64,000 bases of DNA, from NCBI GenBank assembly GCA_023853785.1, contig JAJIRX010000496.1:372001-436000 (forward strand), in the 5' to 3' direction. The stretch comes from Psilocybe azurescens. Lineage: Eukaryota > Basidiomycota > Agaricomycetes > Agaricales > Agrocybaceae. This document shows, one piece after another, positions 1-12,734 of the stretch (position 1 is its first letter; the number at the start of each line of letters is the position of its first letter). Under the pieces are notes generated by a model, which saw nothing but the letters and a program-made list of their open reading frames with translations, was not told the origin of the DNA and searched no databases. The position numbers and the translations under genes were made by a program.

Positions 1-79
1 GCATGCAGAGTCGGTTATTGTGCATTGAGAGTTTCTCATGAACTTCTGGGAACTTTATTTATAGCCCTCATATGCTCAG

Positions 80-1237
80 GATCTCGGTACAGGCGAAGTC
101 ACACATGGAGTGTACGGTTCACTCTTGCAAGGTTTGGGCTCAGTCGTTGGTTTTTGGGAGCATTCCCCTGTTGCCCATTCCCAAATCCATTCCGAAATGT
201 TCAACAAGGTATTCGCTCCCATATATAACGGTTGATAGGCCATATACTGACATCACGCGAAGGCTCTGTCGGACTGGTCTCACGCTTTGGACAATTCTAC
301 AAGTCGGTGGACCCCGGATTGGTCCAAGTTAACGTCTGCACGGAGTCGCTCCGCGTTGTCGACGTCAAGATCCAGATTAGTCCCATCGGAAGGCAGATGG
401 TGATGTAAATAGCCTCAGTTCCCTCGTCTCTTTCGTCAGAAGCACTAATAGCACTGTTGAATATAGCACTCGTGACAACGTCAACGTCGAAATGTATGTT
501 TAGACTCACCCAATATCTATTTTACGAATCCAAACACTCACGCGTCTTTCTCAGCGACTCTGTCATCTACTTCCAAATATGCAACCCCTACCGCGCCGCA
601 TTCGGGATCACCGACCTACGCCAGGCCCTCATCGAGCGTGCGCAGACAACGCTGCGCCACGTCGTTGGCGCGCGCGCTGTGCAGAGCGTCGTCACTGAGC
701 GCGAGGCCATTGCGTTCGAGATCGCTGAGATTGTCGGCGACATCGCGGACAAATGGGGTGTTGCCATTGAGGGCATTCTGATCAAGGATATCATCTTCAG
801 CGCGGAGGTCTCCGCGTCACTGTCGTCTGCTGCACAGCAGAAGAGGATCGGAGAGTCGAAGGTTATCGCTGCTCGTGCTGAAGTCGACGCCGCGAGGTTG
901 ATGAGGCAGGCTGCTGATATCTTGGCTTCTCCAGCGGCCATGCAGATCAGACAATTGGAAGCTCGTAAGTTCATTTCTCTTCAAAATTCTTTTGATCAAG
1001 GCCTTGGAACTCATGGTGTTTTTTCTTTAAATTTATTTAGTGCAACAAATGGCTAAATCGGCGAATAGCAAAGTCGTCTTTGTGCCGATGCAACTTCAGA
1101 GCGATGTTAACAGCCAGCTTGCCTCTGGCTCGGGGCTGAACCAGATTGTGCAGAATGAATCTGGTAACGGCGGCGATTCAGGTTCGTTGGGCTTGGCTGG
1201 TCGCGTCGCTGTGCTGAACAGCGCTGCAGAGATGTAA
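80..1237 (+). CDS. Stomatin-like SPFH/band-7 membrane protein, 5' partial
   Basis: Membrane-scaffold protein of the stomatin family, which oligomerises on the inner face of membranes. Exons read 80-208, 263-404, 467-493, 555-964 and 1041-1237, all with GT-AG introns of about 55-75 nt. The SPFH core is clear (CTESLRVVDVKIQ, then TRDNVNVEIDSVIYF, then TEREAIAFEIAEIVG), followed by the typical Ala/Arg-rich helical tail. Exon 80 starts after an acceptor, so the start codon and first exon lie further left or outside the window. The frame breaks in the T run at 151-155, between VVGF and LGAFPCCP; one extra T restores it. All other exon phases agree. The family call is firm; function beyond membrane scaffolding is not visible. 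Confidence 0.88.
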
Positions 1238-1921
1238 AGAAGAATATCAATTCAAGAACCCTTTCGACGCCTTCGATCCCCTTTGACCCCGTTCATTCGA
1301 CCATCCATCGGTCATTCAGCCTTCCTACACTTTGTCTCTACCTGTGTTGCCATCTGCTTCTTTCCACACGACGCTCGTCTCCTGTCTGCCCACCCATGCC
1401 AATGTCCTTGTCTTCTCCCCAGGACAACGTCTCTTATGATTCCCATTAGTCGTCCCATACCCCCTTGTATATCTACTCCCACTTACTTTAATGCTGTCTT
1501 CCCTTTGACCTTTCTGCGTCATACATTTTTTTTGTACGATAGCGAGTTTTCTTCTCTTTACGACAGCTCGGTCGCCGTCCCAAGGTGCTTCCAGGCTGCA
1601 CAGCAGTTATCTGGCCAGTCTATCTTTGTCTTTGATGGGTAGGATAAATTGACTGTATTGTGATATCATGTCATGCAATTAGTTACTTACGTTGCTCAAT
1701 GAATGACCCAATAACTATATCATTAACGGCAGATGAAGGTGTGATAACTTAGAAAGGTCGAATTGCAATTTATGCTTTATGAGAAGTACATTGGGTAACT
1801 ACATTCTGATCACTAAATCCACCCGCCCAAAAATATAAAGCCCAAAATACATAAGAAATATGCCGTCGTCATGAATTTCGTTATTCGAGTACACAGTAGC
1901 ACACGCACGCCTAGAAACAAT
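1238..1921. other. Intergenic region between convergent genes
   Basis: These 684 bp lie between the 3' ends of the stomatin-like gene and the antiporter gene. They should hold both 3' UTRs. A pyrimidine-rich stretch of about 300 bp follows the stomatin stop. No conserved reading frame or repeat was recognised. Confidence 0.6.
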
Positions 1922-4900
1922 TTAGGCAAACGTAGAAGGAGCGGCCTGGAGGATGAGAAGGCTCGCGTTCACATTGGTAGCAACCAAAGCGGCGCCGACG
2001 TCTCCTAACGTCTTCGGCACGGAGCTGCTCGTGCTGGTCGCTGCTGAACCGCTACCGCCTTCTGCTGACAGACTCTGCAGCTCATCGCGCAGCGACTGGA
2101 CAGCCAAACGGCGCGACCGCCCAGCAAGGACGATGAGCGTCCGCATCGAGCCTGTGCCCACGCTTTTTGCTGCTTCCTCCTTCGCCAGCTCTGTGACGCG
2201 GAGGAGGGGCGTGGGGTGGATTCGGTGTGGAATGTGATGTGGGCGAGGTTGGGCCCAATCGACTGGGATTCAGGCGACTGGCGGGTGTAGCGGTCCCAGA
2301 GGATGTTGTCGGCGGTGTTGGAGGAGAGGCGGGTCTGTGTCGTATGTGCCCCGTATACAGTGTCTGCTGCGGCTACGGTCTAAGGAGAATTTAGCTTAAA
2401 ACACGGATTGGATAGATGAGCTTCGTAAAAGTTTACTGACGTTGTGCAAGGGAAGAGGAACAAGGGCGGTTGTAGAACCGTCGCGGTGCTCGTCCTGGTC
2501 ATTCTGCGTGGCCGTGGGTGCAGCATCAATCTTATGGAGGCGCACTACTTTGGCGGTGACTGCCGAGCTTTCACAGAGCTGTACGAGGAGCCTCAATGCC
2601 AGACGATCATCTGGGCCCCCAAAGAACGGGAGGAACAGGTGTTGTTTACTCATCCCACTCGGCGCAGTAGCACCGCCACCACCAATCACACCACGATCGA
2701 CAAAAAGCCCAATATCGCTCGGCGACCTCGAGAAGACGTTGCGGATGTACTCGGAATAGACATAAGAGCTCGTCTGGTCTTGCGTCGTCGTCTTGTGGAA
2801 GATGCCGTCGAACGGGTTACGCGTGCCCGTGCCAACTCCTTGCTGCTGTCCAGGCTCGCTCGCCTCCTCGAGCACGGACGTGATGCCTCGCGCCCACGGG
2901 ATGAACACCAGCTGTGCCTGCGTGTCCGCCACGTGCTTGGCAATTGTCTCGGGGAACTCGTCGAAGTTGACGACGGAGAGACTGGCGGTGACGCTGAAGT
3001 CGTTCAGCTGCCCGAAGGTTCTGTAGACGGAGACGACGGGGTCGTTGTAGATCAGCGACCCGGCTTCTTGCGAGCGGAGGACGGCGGACGTGCGGTTGGT
3101 GAGCTCCATAAGGCGGAGGGCTTCGATTGTGATTGGGGTGGATGCGGGTACAGAAGATGAAGTAGAGGCTTCGATGACCTGTATTTCGTCGGGGCTGGTC
3201 GTGTTGGGAGTGGGCGGCGACACGGGCGAGTGGGGTGGAGCCTGGAGAAGCTGAGATAGGGTCATGGCCGCCGATAGCGCCTCGAATTTGTCGAGAACGA
3301 TCGCAAATTTAGTTTTCTTCTGGTCGTCCGAAGGGGGTTCAACAACACTGGCAGCCTTTTCGTCCCCGTCATTGGTCTTTTCTCCGCGATGATGGATTCG
3401 GAATCTGGTGGGATAAAACACAAGGACGAGTGGCGTAGTTATAAATGTGAGTACCAGCGCATGTACCACGAACATGGAGAATGTCTTGGTAGTTAAGATG
3501 TTTGCTTGTAGTCCAATGTTCAAGACGATGAGTTCGACTAAGCTGTGAAGCAGTGTGAGTCAGAAAAAGCTTGCTGAATGAATGGATGGGCCGCGTAACA
3601 CACCCTTTGCAACTCATGAGCGAACCGATTGCTCCAGATTCTCGCCAATTGAAGCCAGTCAGGCGAGCTGCAGCACCGCATGCAACAAACTTGGAGGTGA
3701 ATGCTACAAGGCAGATGATAATGATGTAACCCCAATCAACACCGCGGTTGAGTAAACCAAGATTAGTTCTAAGTCCAGAGAGCGTGAAATACTGTAATAT
3801 TCAAGCTATAAATTCCAATCCCCTCCAAACAATAAAGCAGGAGCTTACAATGGGCAGGAACAGGATCGTCACCAAGTCTTCAATCTTTTCGACGATTGAG
3901 ATGGCAAATCCATTATCGTGAGGGATTATCAAACCAGCAAGGAATCCGCCTGTCGTCCTTGTCAGACATCGTCACTACTTGAAAAGGACAGATACTTACC
4001 GAAAATGGCATGTACGCCAATAATGTCGGTGAAAAAAGCCGAAACGAAAACGACAACCAAAGTGATTGTCATCATGAAAGGTGTAGGCGACCCTTGTTCC
4101 AAACTACCAGTACGCCTAGCGACCCAGCGGAATGCCCATCGTCCAGGATACAAAAGCAAAATGGTGTATCCAGCAGAGACCAATAGTACCCATAGGGCAG
4201 TAAGCCCCGAGGAAGCATTTACCAATGCGACGGTAAGCGCCAACAAAATCCATCCTATAACATCGTTTCCAATACCAGCTGAAAGAGTGACCAGGCCAAC
4301 TTCAGTGTCGAGAAGTTTGAGTTCTGTGAGGATACGGCATAGGACTGGGAACGCGGTGATACCGATGGCAACAGCAATGAACAGAAGAAAATGTCCAAAG
4401 TTGACCGACGGGTCGATGAACTCTCTATACACACCGACCCCTAACGCAGCACCCAAACCCAGAGGGATAATTAACCCTGCGATTGAGACCGACGCGGATG
4501 CTAAGATGTTCCGTTTCAGCAAACGTGTGTCGATTTCCAGCGCGACCAGGAATAGGAATAGGATGAGGCCGATGGTGCTAGTGACGGTGAGCAAAGGCAT
4601 GCTGGCTTCGGGGAAAATGGTTTCTTTGAAGTGTGGAATACGCCCCATAACTGTTGGTCCAAGAATCACACCGCCAATGACTTCTGCAATGACTCGAGGT
4701 TGCCGAATGCGCGATAGGACGAGCGACAGAATTTGGGTCATGGCGATGATGATAACTGTTTCACGTCGTCTCGATAAGCACGAATATGGGGGTGCCCTAC
4801 GTAGTGTACTCACCGAGTTGGATAATCCATAGTCGAATAGGATTGCTGGGGTTGTATTTCGTAGGATTGTCTCCAGAAATAACGCCTCCCTAAAACACTG

Positions 4901-5007
4901 TAAGTTCCGGTATGTAAAGAGAAATCATGTAAGTTGCACGCATGCCGTACTTGTTCAGATGCCGCTCTTGAGACCAGGGAATAGAGAACATTCGTAAATT
5001 CCCCCAT
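1922..5007 (-). CDS. KHA1: K+/H+ antiporter, CPA2 family (Kha1-like)
   Basis: Monovalent-cation/proton antiporter of endomembranes (Golgi in yeast), used for ion and pH homeostasis. Exons on the minus strand: 4951-5007, 4814-4889, 4000-4755, 3849-3949, 3604-3791, 2441-3542, 1922-2379. The Na/H exchanger domain comes first, with about a dozen hydrophobic segments and family signatures such as [25 protein letters not shown] and [13 protein letters not shown] long cytosolic C-terminal region follows, with a Ser/Pro-rich linker. The start at 5007 gives a short luminal N-terminus; an upstream in-frame stretch to 5340 does not look like protein. The last exon has one frame break at the plus-strand G run 2213-2216; one extra base joins [10 protein letters not shown] to [11 protein letters not shown]. 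Full length is about 912 residues, normal for fungal Kha1. Confidence 0.92.
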
Positions 5008-5728
5008 GATTACGCCAATGTAAAGGTCGAGGAGTAGACACGGGTCACAATGAACATCACCATTTCGAATCGTCTTATATAGGTCATGATCGAATAGCCA
5101 GGGCCAAGCGTGCTCGGTCGAGCGCCTCTCGCAAGGACGTCGCAATACACCTAAACCAGATGGAAAAATACATACAAAGTAAACAATTCGATCATTTAGG
5201 ATCGCCAAGCGAAACAAAACCCTACAAAACATCCCCAGGAACTGCTTGGCGGGAATCCAAATGGGCTCAAATGTACATCGCATGTCCTGAATCCATTCAT
5301 TTGGCACTGGAGTTAACTGAGGAGTGCGCGGAGGAGTCACACTTGCGAATTAGCCATCGTGCGTGAGATAAGTGTTTTGATGACCGCACATCGGAAGTTG
5401 ACACCTTCGTCGAACTATTCGGTCATAATTGACGTTGGAACGCCCAAGTGCCCCCGAGGGCCCAATATTGAATTGCATTGATTATATTTTGCTTAGACAA
5501 AGAAGTTGTACAGCGTAGATGGAAAGGCATCATAATGGTCGGATGATATGGCAGTAGCTAGTAGAACATACCAGAGAGATTGGGAATCATGATGGGCTAA
5601 ATAGGCAGCAAACCTCTCTCCTGCTGCTCTTACAGACTCTTCGTCCGGCCTGGAAGATAATTCTGGAGTTGGTCGAGACATATCCTTCCAACAAGTCGGA
5701 TTATCAAATGCAAAGGAGACTGAAAGAA
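5008..5728. promoter_or_regulatory. Upstream region of KHA1 and 3' flank of BUD31
   Basis: About 720 bp separate the KHA1 start codon from the BUD31 stop codon; both genes are on the minus strand. The region should hold the KHA1 promoter. Open frames here (such as minus 5493-5756) overlap the last BUD31 exon in the wrong frame and start without support. No specific element was recognised. Confidence 0.5.
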
Positions 5729-6340
5729 TTAAGAATCGGAACTGCATCCACGACAACCTAGTGATTAATCAAAGTCAGAATCCATGGGGATTGTTAGAAG
5801 CAGGGAGGTATATTTACCACAATGAACGCATTCGACAACAGTTCCTGATCGCACTTGAGCTTTAGGAACACGACATATACACGTTGATCCTTGGTAATTC
5901 ATGTCCTACCGGAACGTCAATGAGGAAGGGGGAATAAGAAGGAAAACACACACCCTTGTTTGTATACAACGAAGGCAGCAGAGTTTCTCGTATCCAGTTT
6001 TCTTCCATTTGGCCACAAGACTATGACATCGCTCAACAATTAGCATAAGACGCCTGTTATAACAAAATAGACCGTACTTTGCGTCTGCGTAGCCCTCCTT
6101 CAACAGCCAATCGTACAGTTCCCTCGAGATAGCCTCTCGTTTATAGTAGAGTTCATACACATATCTTGAACGTGCGTGCGAGATTCGCATGATAGGCCAT
6201 AGTGATTCGGCCTTTCGTTTGCCTTCATGCGATTCGTTCTCTGCATCGCGCATCTTCTTTGCATAGTCCTCCAGTATCTCCTCTATATCTTCATAGCCCT
6301 CCGGTGGTGCCTTCGTCCTCGTTGTCCTGATTTTAGGCAT
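5729..6340 (-). CDS. BUD31: Pre-mRNA splicing factor BUD31/G10
   Basis: Small zinc-binding component of the spliceosome (NTC-related complex), nuclear. Exons: 6078-6340, 5954-6020, 5818-5905, 5729-5757, giving 148 residues, the usual length. The start [10 protein letters not shown] is the conserved G10 N-terminus, and the run [18 protein letters not shown] is close to invariant across eukaryotes. The cysteine-rich zinc end ([30 protein letters not shown]) is assembled correctly only by splicing the last three exons. All exon phases close without correction. The start codon lies 319 bp from the divergent REEP-like gene, so a shared promoter is possible. Confidence 0.97.
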
Positions 6341-6659
6341 CTGATGAAATTGTAGGTGGGGGTTGTGTCGAAGTGTCAAAGCTCACGGATCCGAGCTGTG
6401 CCCTGTGGATTACGTAATTCTCGCCTGCACCATCCAGGCCGTTCAACCGTGTTGACATTGTCAAGCTTGCTCCTTACCATCTCAATCCTCTAACCAGAGA
6501 AGTTGTTAGGACTAACCTATACCGCGTGTACTACTGCGCGAGGACCATCTTTATACATGCAAATCGTGGTGCGGTAGCGTTGACTCTCAAACTTGTGGAC
6601 AACGAAAACTCTTAAATTTGTGGTGGACAACGAACTCTCCGTAGCTTTCAAGGACAACG

Positions 6660-8876
6660 ATGGCACTATTCGTCCCAGTTCTTCGTTTATTGATGCTCTT
6701 TTTAAATGTATATGACTCTTACAAGACACTGAAGAATCCACCACCCTCGTCGCGCAACTCTGGACGGCCAAGCATACGTGCAGTATCACAAAGAAAGAGG
6801 GACATGAAAGGTTGTCTGGCTGTCTGGATTGTTTGGGTGAGTGCTAGAGCATATAATCTGAACTATATGATAAGAAACTGACGATTGTGATCTATTAGAC
6901 TTCTTTGTCTATTTACGAGCGAACGATGGAGTCTCTCGTTTGCCTATTCATTCCATTTTACGACGAATTCAAGAGCCTGGCTCTTTTATTTCTCATCTTG
7001 ACCCGTGCACGAGTTAGTGGTTTCGTTTTCTTATCATCTATTCCTCCGTTGACACTTTTCTCAAGGGAGCTGAACCTATATACTTACACCTCATACGACC
7101 TCTTATCAAACCTTATACAGGAACCCTTGATGCCACACTAGAACTGATGCTTATGATCGGTGACTTCGTTCTTGCCCTGTCGACCTATCCTATCCGTGTA
7201 GGATTGGAATGGTACAAGAAACGCTTCGGCTCCCATAGTGAAGCCTTTGAAACTGAGGAAACACAATCAGGATCCACCTCTTCCAACGAGGTAAATACAT
7301 CTGAATTACCGACCTCTTTCCTCGCAACCTCTGGTGCTGGCCCAGTGCCGACGGAGAACGATGTTCCGCAGTTGCCGAAGAAGACCATCCAAGAAAAAAC
7401 TCGGATACAGCCGCCAAGTCGTCGAACGTCTGGTGATACCGCCGCTTCTCGAACTGCCTCAAGCAGAAAAAAAACCAGAGGCGTCAGTCAATCCCAACAT
7501 AGAGCCAAATTTCTTTAATTCCAAGCGAGCTCGAGACCCGCTTAACATTCGATCAGGCTCTCCTCCAGAAAAAGTTACGAAGTCATCTTCACATCACAGA
7601 TCCTCTGGCGATAGTTCACATCGAACTCCTGTGAAACCATCGAAGCACACTAGGGAATTGGCCGAAGGGCCTTCGTCTCGTCATCAAATTTGGTATCCAC
7701 CGAGCTCTCCTTACGAAGACGAAGATAGGCCTGATCAAGCTGACATAACTATTCGGGCAAAACAAGTGGAGCAAGCTGCTCTCCTTGCCCTCGAGCATCA
7801 GCAATACGAAGAATGGCGGCAATATCCTGCATTCCCATCGGCTTATCCTCCTACACCACTTGTAGCAACATCAACGCTGGCGACAGGTGCTGGACCTTTG
7901 AACCTTCACCCAACAATTGCCGAAGAGACCCAGCAGGATTTTCCCCAGTCGCTCCTGCCGCCGCGTGAACCATTGAATCCCAATCACGCCGGCGACTTGA
8001 GCGACAGACACAACATATTCGGGATCACATCATCTCCTGATGTTGATGATGCAGACGATAGCATGTCAACTGACGACGAAGATGGCTATGAAGACGAGGA
8101 TGAATTCAACATCACTTTTCGAACACCGCTTCCACCTTTCGGGTCGCTGAGGTCGCAAATTCAACCACGCCGCCTAGTTTCGTTAGCATCGACTTCCTCA
8201 GCGGTGAGCGTGCCGAGTAGATCATCAGCGTTGACTACTGCCGACAATGGATCAGCATTGCGTCTGGGGACATCGTCCGACTCATCCGCACCGAAACCCA
8301 GCCTTAGTCCTTCCGTTATTGGCAAAAAGGTCTTATCCGCGCACGAGGATGCCTCTTGCTAGGAACAGAGTTCGCCAAATCGAGGACGAAACCTCCCAAG
8401 ACCCTTCTTCATCTGATCATGAATTACAGGAAGTTGTCGCCACCTTGAAAGCTCGAGATCGTGAATCTTCGACTTCTAGTCTGCTCAAGCTCTCCGATGA
8501 AAGTGCAGCCGCATCGCCTAGCAGCGTCAGCGCTGCAGAGCAGCATGAACAGCAAGAGCCGATACCACCTGAAGAGAAGAGACGCAAGATTGTGCGCTCT
8601 GTGCCGCCGAGAGCTGTGCATCCTTCCCGGCCTGTCCGGTCTCGTCTCCCTCGGAACGTTTCTCCGCCCTCACAATCGCAGAAAGGCAAAACTGCAGTGT
8701 TACCGGGAGCAACCATCAAGACTGTGTCTGTTCAGTCACGCGCTGGGTCAAGCGCCGACAGGGTTAAAGGAAATGATGCCTCTCTCGGCGCGTCATCTGC
8801 ATCCGTCAGTGATGCCCCTCGACCTCGGCCCGACCTTTCCAAACCTACCAAACGGACTATAGCACGCAAGCCTTGA
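6660..8876 (+). CDS. REEP/Yop1 (TB2/DP1/HVA22) family ER-shaping protein with long tail
   Basis: Membrane-curving protein of the tubular ER. Exons 6660-6836, 6899-7012, 7066-7290, 7346-8329 and 8385-8876 all close in phase, giving about 663 residues. The TB2/DP1 domain is the first roughly 150 residues: KRDMKGCLAVWIVW, a short hydrophobic hairpin around the second exon, and PIYLHLIRPLIKPYTG. After it comes a disordered tail of over 450 residues, rich in Ser, Pro, Glu and Arg, with an acidic patch (DDADDSMSTDDEDGYEDED). The introns at 7291-7345 and 8330-8384 were chosen because each is 55 nt, GT-AG, and joins two long open frames. Yeast Yop1 is about 180 residues; the long tail resembles other filamentous-fungal members and may bind partners or microtubules. 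That role is inference. Confidence 0.85.
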
Positions 8877-11800
8877 AACATTTTATATTTGCCTATAGTC
8901 AGTACTTTTTATTGCAGGCTCACTATTTAGTTCAAACATACCGACACATTCCCCTTAAGTAAGTTCTCGTGTCTGTTTCTATTCCGTCACATCTGTATAT
9001 CTATCATGTTTTTCATGGCTATCCCCTTCGTGTTTTTACTACTATCACTGCCCTTTGATTTACTCTGGTCTCGCCAATGGAGTAATAGAGATTATAATAC
9101 TTATAAGTACTGAAAGGGTAGTTTGGTATTGGAAGCCGGCGGTGAGAAGGGTTACGGACTGCTCAACATCACAGATAACGTCTTGTTTCCTTCACAATAA
9201 GGCTGCATCATGATCGGCGGTAGATTGCTTGCATAGCTTGATTGCCGGAGAGCGTCAATGTCTGCTCCTCTCTCGAAGTCGAAGACGAAGATGATCCAAA
9301 ATTATTAATTTGGCAATGCGCTTCGCCAGGTACTGCTTAGTACGTAGTAAGGCGGTAATAAAACGACGCCTGAATTTGTCGATCATGATGCAAGAGGCAT
9401 ATCTTTCTGATGTTGTTTTAGTGGCCTGTAGCGTAGCGTAGTGAAATGAACGGATTTTCGGAATTCTACATAGTGGCCGACTTAGAGGCGTCTGAGAGTA
9501 ATGACTAGGCTACCAATATCCATATTGAGGATGCAACCCTTCCCAGACGTGTAATTAGTTGTTTCTCCCCAAGGTTTACCATTTTTGACGGGCGCTTAAT
9601 GTACCCTAGTTACATATGTCGGAGCGAGAGGGGCCAGTTCATTGCTCAAACCAGAGTGGGACGACTTACTTCATGCTGGTAGGCGCCTAGACTAATTGAG
9701 CGAACTGTGGACCATAGAGGGCTACTACGTATATCAGCTAGTGACAAATCAATCTTTGCACGGCGACGGTTCAGACTTCGGACTTGAGGCCATCAACCTA
9801 GTACATGAGCATAAATTTAGTAACTCTAGTGGGATCAACTGGTAATCCCGGTCTATTTCTATTTTTTGAAAGAACTGTCCCACTGTTTTTGAAAAGGTTG
9901 CAAGTACTTAAAATGTACTTAAAAGGCTAAAAGGGCCTTAACGGCGAATTGGTTTAGCTAAGGTGCAAGCTTTAATCCATTTTTCTTTGCACCATCTGCA
10001 CCCTCACAACTGACCTTGTTTCCAAATTCTTGGGAGGCAAATGTCGAAGATCCGGATTTTACCGTTTCGTATCAAGATTTGGAGCCACAGCAACAACCCT
10101 CTCTGGGAAAGTGGACGACACGGGATATGTCACGGTTTTGAAACGAGCTCCGAGTGGCCTCGAGGGCCGGTATTTATGAATAACGTTACGAACATTATAT
10201 TATCTTTATGAAATGCCTTACTCGTACTTAATATGAAAGTTGCAGCACTTATCATGGTTCTCAACATGAACCATCATTAATATGTGACCTTCCCTTTCAG
10301 TTGAAAGGTTACTTTCGGTTCAAGTATTTTGGATGTAGACAGCGCCCAGGTCTACACTCCTTCAGAGAAGCACTTTCCAACGTGTTCGGAGTTATTTTAG
10401 AATCATTGGGGAGGACTGGAATTTATTGCGGTTTGGTCCCTCTGAAGTGGATGAAATGCATTTACACGGTTTCAAGACGTTTCGTCGCATGGAAGAACTC
10501 TTTTTAGTCTGGAGTTTTAACTATGTCCGACGCGCGGTATACCCCAGGCAGATACAACTATATCAGTCAAAACCACATAGGTCGTGGTCTGCCAGCAGTT
10601 AGTCTCTCCTAAACAGGTACGGTGCCAGCAGTGTGAGCATGATTTCATACGAATGAAATGTTATATATAAAAACTATAAATAACTGACAGCCTAATTGGC
10701 TCAGGAGACCGTGGCCATCATGTCATGCTTCACGGGACACCCAAATAAATAAGTACCATTACATCATACTAGAGTGAATTGCCGCCGCTGGCGGCTCACG
10801 CCTGCTTGCTTGCCAAAAATGAGTGCAGGAGTATCTTATCTTTTGGTCACATGCTGTCAAGATGTTGAAATGTTGCGATGACCATAACTTATAAAAGAAT
10901 TTTGACCCTCCCAAAACCCTTGCAAGCAAAGAAATTCTGGCAGCACCCTGTCACACTGTTCAGATGCCTTCTGTTTACATCTTCTTTTATTTTCAAAGTA
11001 CAAATGAAATCAAAAATGAAGATTTCTCTGGCCTGGACCTGTTTAGAATAGGTCCAAATATTATATATGGTTGAGACATATCAGCTTTTCTCATACAGAC
11101 ATAGTTTCATTATAGCTTTACAAGCTGCGTCTCGCTTCGTTACGACGGCTTCTTAGCTGATATCTATGGGATGGAGAGGTAATCTTGGTCATTTTGAAGA
11201 GGGCCCAAGCACCGCAGAACAGTAGAGCCCCCAAATCGATGTGTTATTTTCCTCAAGAGGAACAGAACAAACATGTACACACGAAACGATGGGATCTCTT
11301 ACATATATAATCTTCCTGAATGAAAGTAATACCGCATGCTGAGAGTGGGAGTTGCCGCGGTGCGATGGCAGAAAAGCTGGAGATTACGGTAAAAGACCGT
11401 TCTAAGAATTAATTATCTCACATTGTTGTAGCAGTCACACTGTTATGTGTACTCGAGTAATCAGCGTGGCAAATGATGTTTGGAAAGTGCATAACAGAAC
11501 AAAGGAGACAACAGAAAAAGCGCACGAATATACCCGATGTACATACATAAAAAATGATCTGGCAACTTGATCTATTTATTATAAGGCACAGTAGCGTAGT
11601 GAATATGTAATTCAAAGCCTTTAGGCGCCTTTTACACCCATGTGTCCACTACATTGATTTTAGATCTTCTCAGAGCTTGACAAGGTTTGACGGTGGGCGA
11701 ACCGATCAATTCAAGGTCGTTATCCTACTTGGGCGAATCTCCGAATTCCACGAGAGCCTTACTGAAATTTTGCTTCACCGTATTACTATACCAGCTATGT

Positions 11801-12734
11801 AAGATGAACTTTAAAGTGTTAAAACATGCAGCAGGCATGTTCCGAACACGGCAATCACTTAATCTTAACCATCGATGAGAACTAGAGCCAGCTTCAAGTG
11901 TCAACACTTTACAATCACCATCACCATGCCTCAGCGCTCAGCTCGAATCTTGGTATGCCTCCCCTCGGTGAGGCTTCATCTTCTTATCCTTCCACACTTG
12001 TGGTTCATGGAGAGTCATGTTAGGATCTCTTCACGAGACCGCCAGATCTCAGGTCCAAGATCCACCGGGACTGACTTTGCTTTGTGGATGTAAAGTGCTG
12101 GCCGCCCTTCACGGAATTTGGAAATTCGTTGAATTTATGCGGCTGAATGCACTGTTTTTTCTACTCCCTCGAGTATCTCGTACATTTGGCAATCCTCCAC
12201 GATAATGCTTACACAACGCAGACGCCTGACCTTGGCCTACTCGCAGCTTATTCCTCTCATACCGGAGATTAACTAGGTATCTACTGAAATTTAATCAGCT
12301 TCTAACTTACAATGTGGCCCTTGCCCTTGCCTAAGATAGACTTTAGCCGTTGAATGTTTGAACGATTGCTGCTATAACACGCTTACCATGCACCCTGATC
12401 CCTTGATTCTTGTTCTCGAGACTCTGAATCATAGAAAGCGCCAAAGATATTCCCAGGCTTCTCATTGTTGTATTCTGCTCGAGGGGCCACATTCTATGTC
12501 CTCATGGGTGAAGTGATCAGAATCAGTACGTATTGTGGGCTCAGCCCTGCTAGGGTCCAGTGCATGAGTACGTCCATTTATATCTTTTAAAACTCTTTCT
12601 TCGCATTGGGATATTACAGTGCATCGCATCCTACGTAAACATGCAGGGATATCAGGCTGTATTTAACTCTTAACCACCAGTACCAGTTTTTGAAATCCTC
12701 CACACTACTCCAGAACAACATCACACCCTCCTTT
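8877..12734. other. Long gene-poor, AT-rich region
   Basis: About 3.9 kb without a supportable gene. Open frames are short, begin and end at random, and show no recognisable motif. Small imperfect repeats occur, such as paired aagtactta motifs near 9905. No terminal repeats or transposase remnant were recognised. It may hold decayed mobile DNA or short multi-exon genes that cannot be seen by eye. Confidence 0.5.

Noticed and set aside
3918..4832. 304-codon open frame on the plus strand
   Set aside because: It is antisense to the antiporter exon, whose minus-strand frame has clear transporter motifs; the plus-strand product has biased, patternless composition.
5493..5756. 87-codon minus-strand frame
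   Set aside because: Its start overlaps the last BUD31 exon in a different frame, and the rest is 3' flanking sequence.
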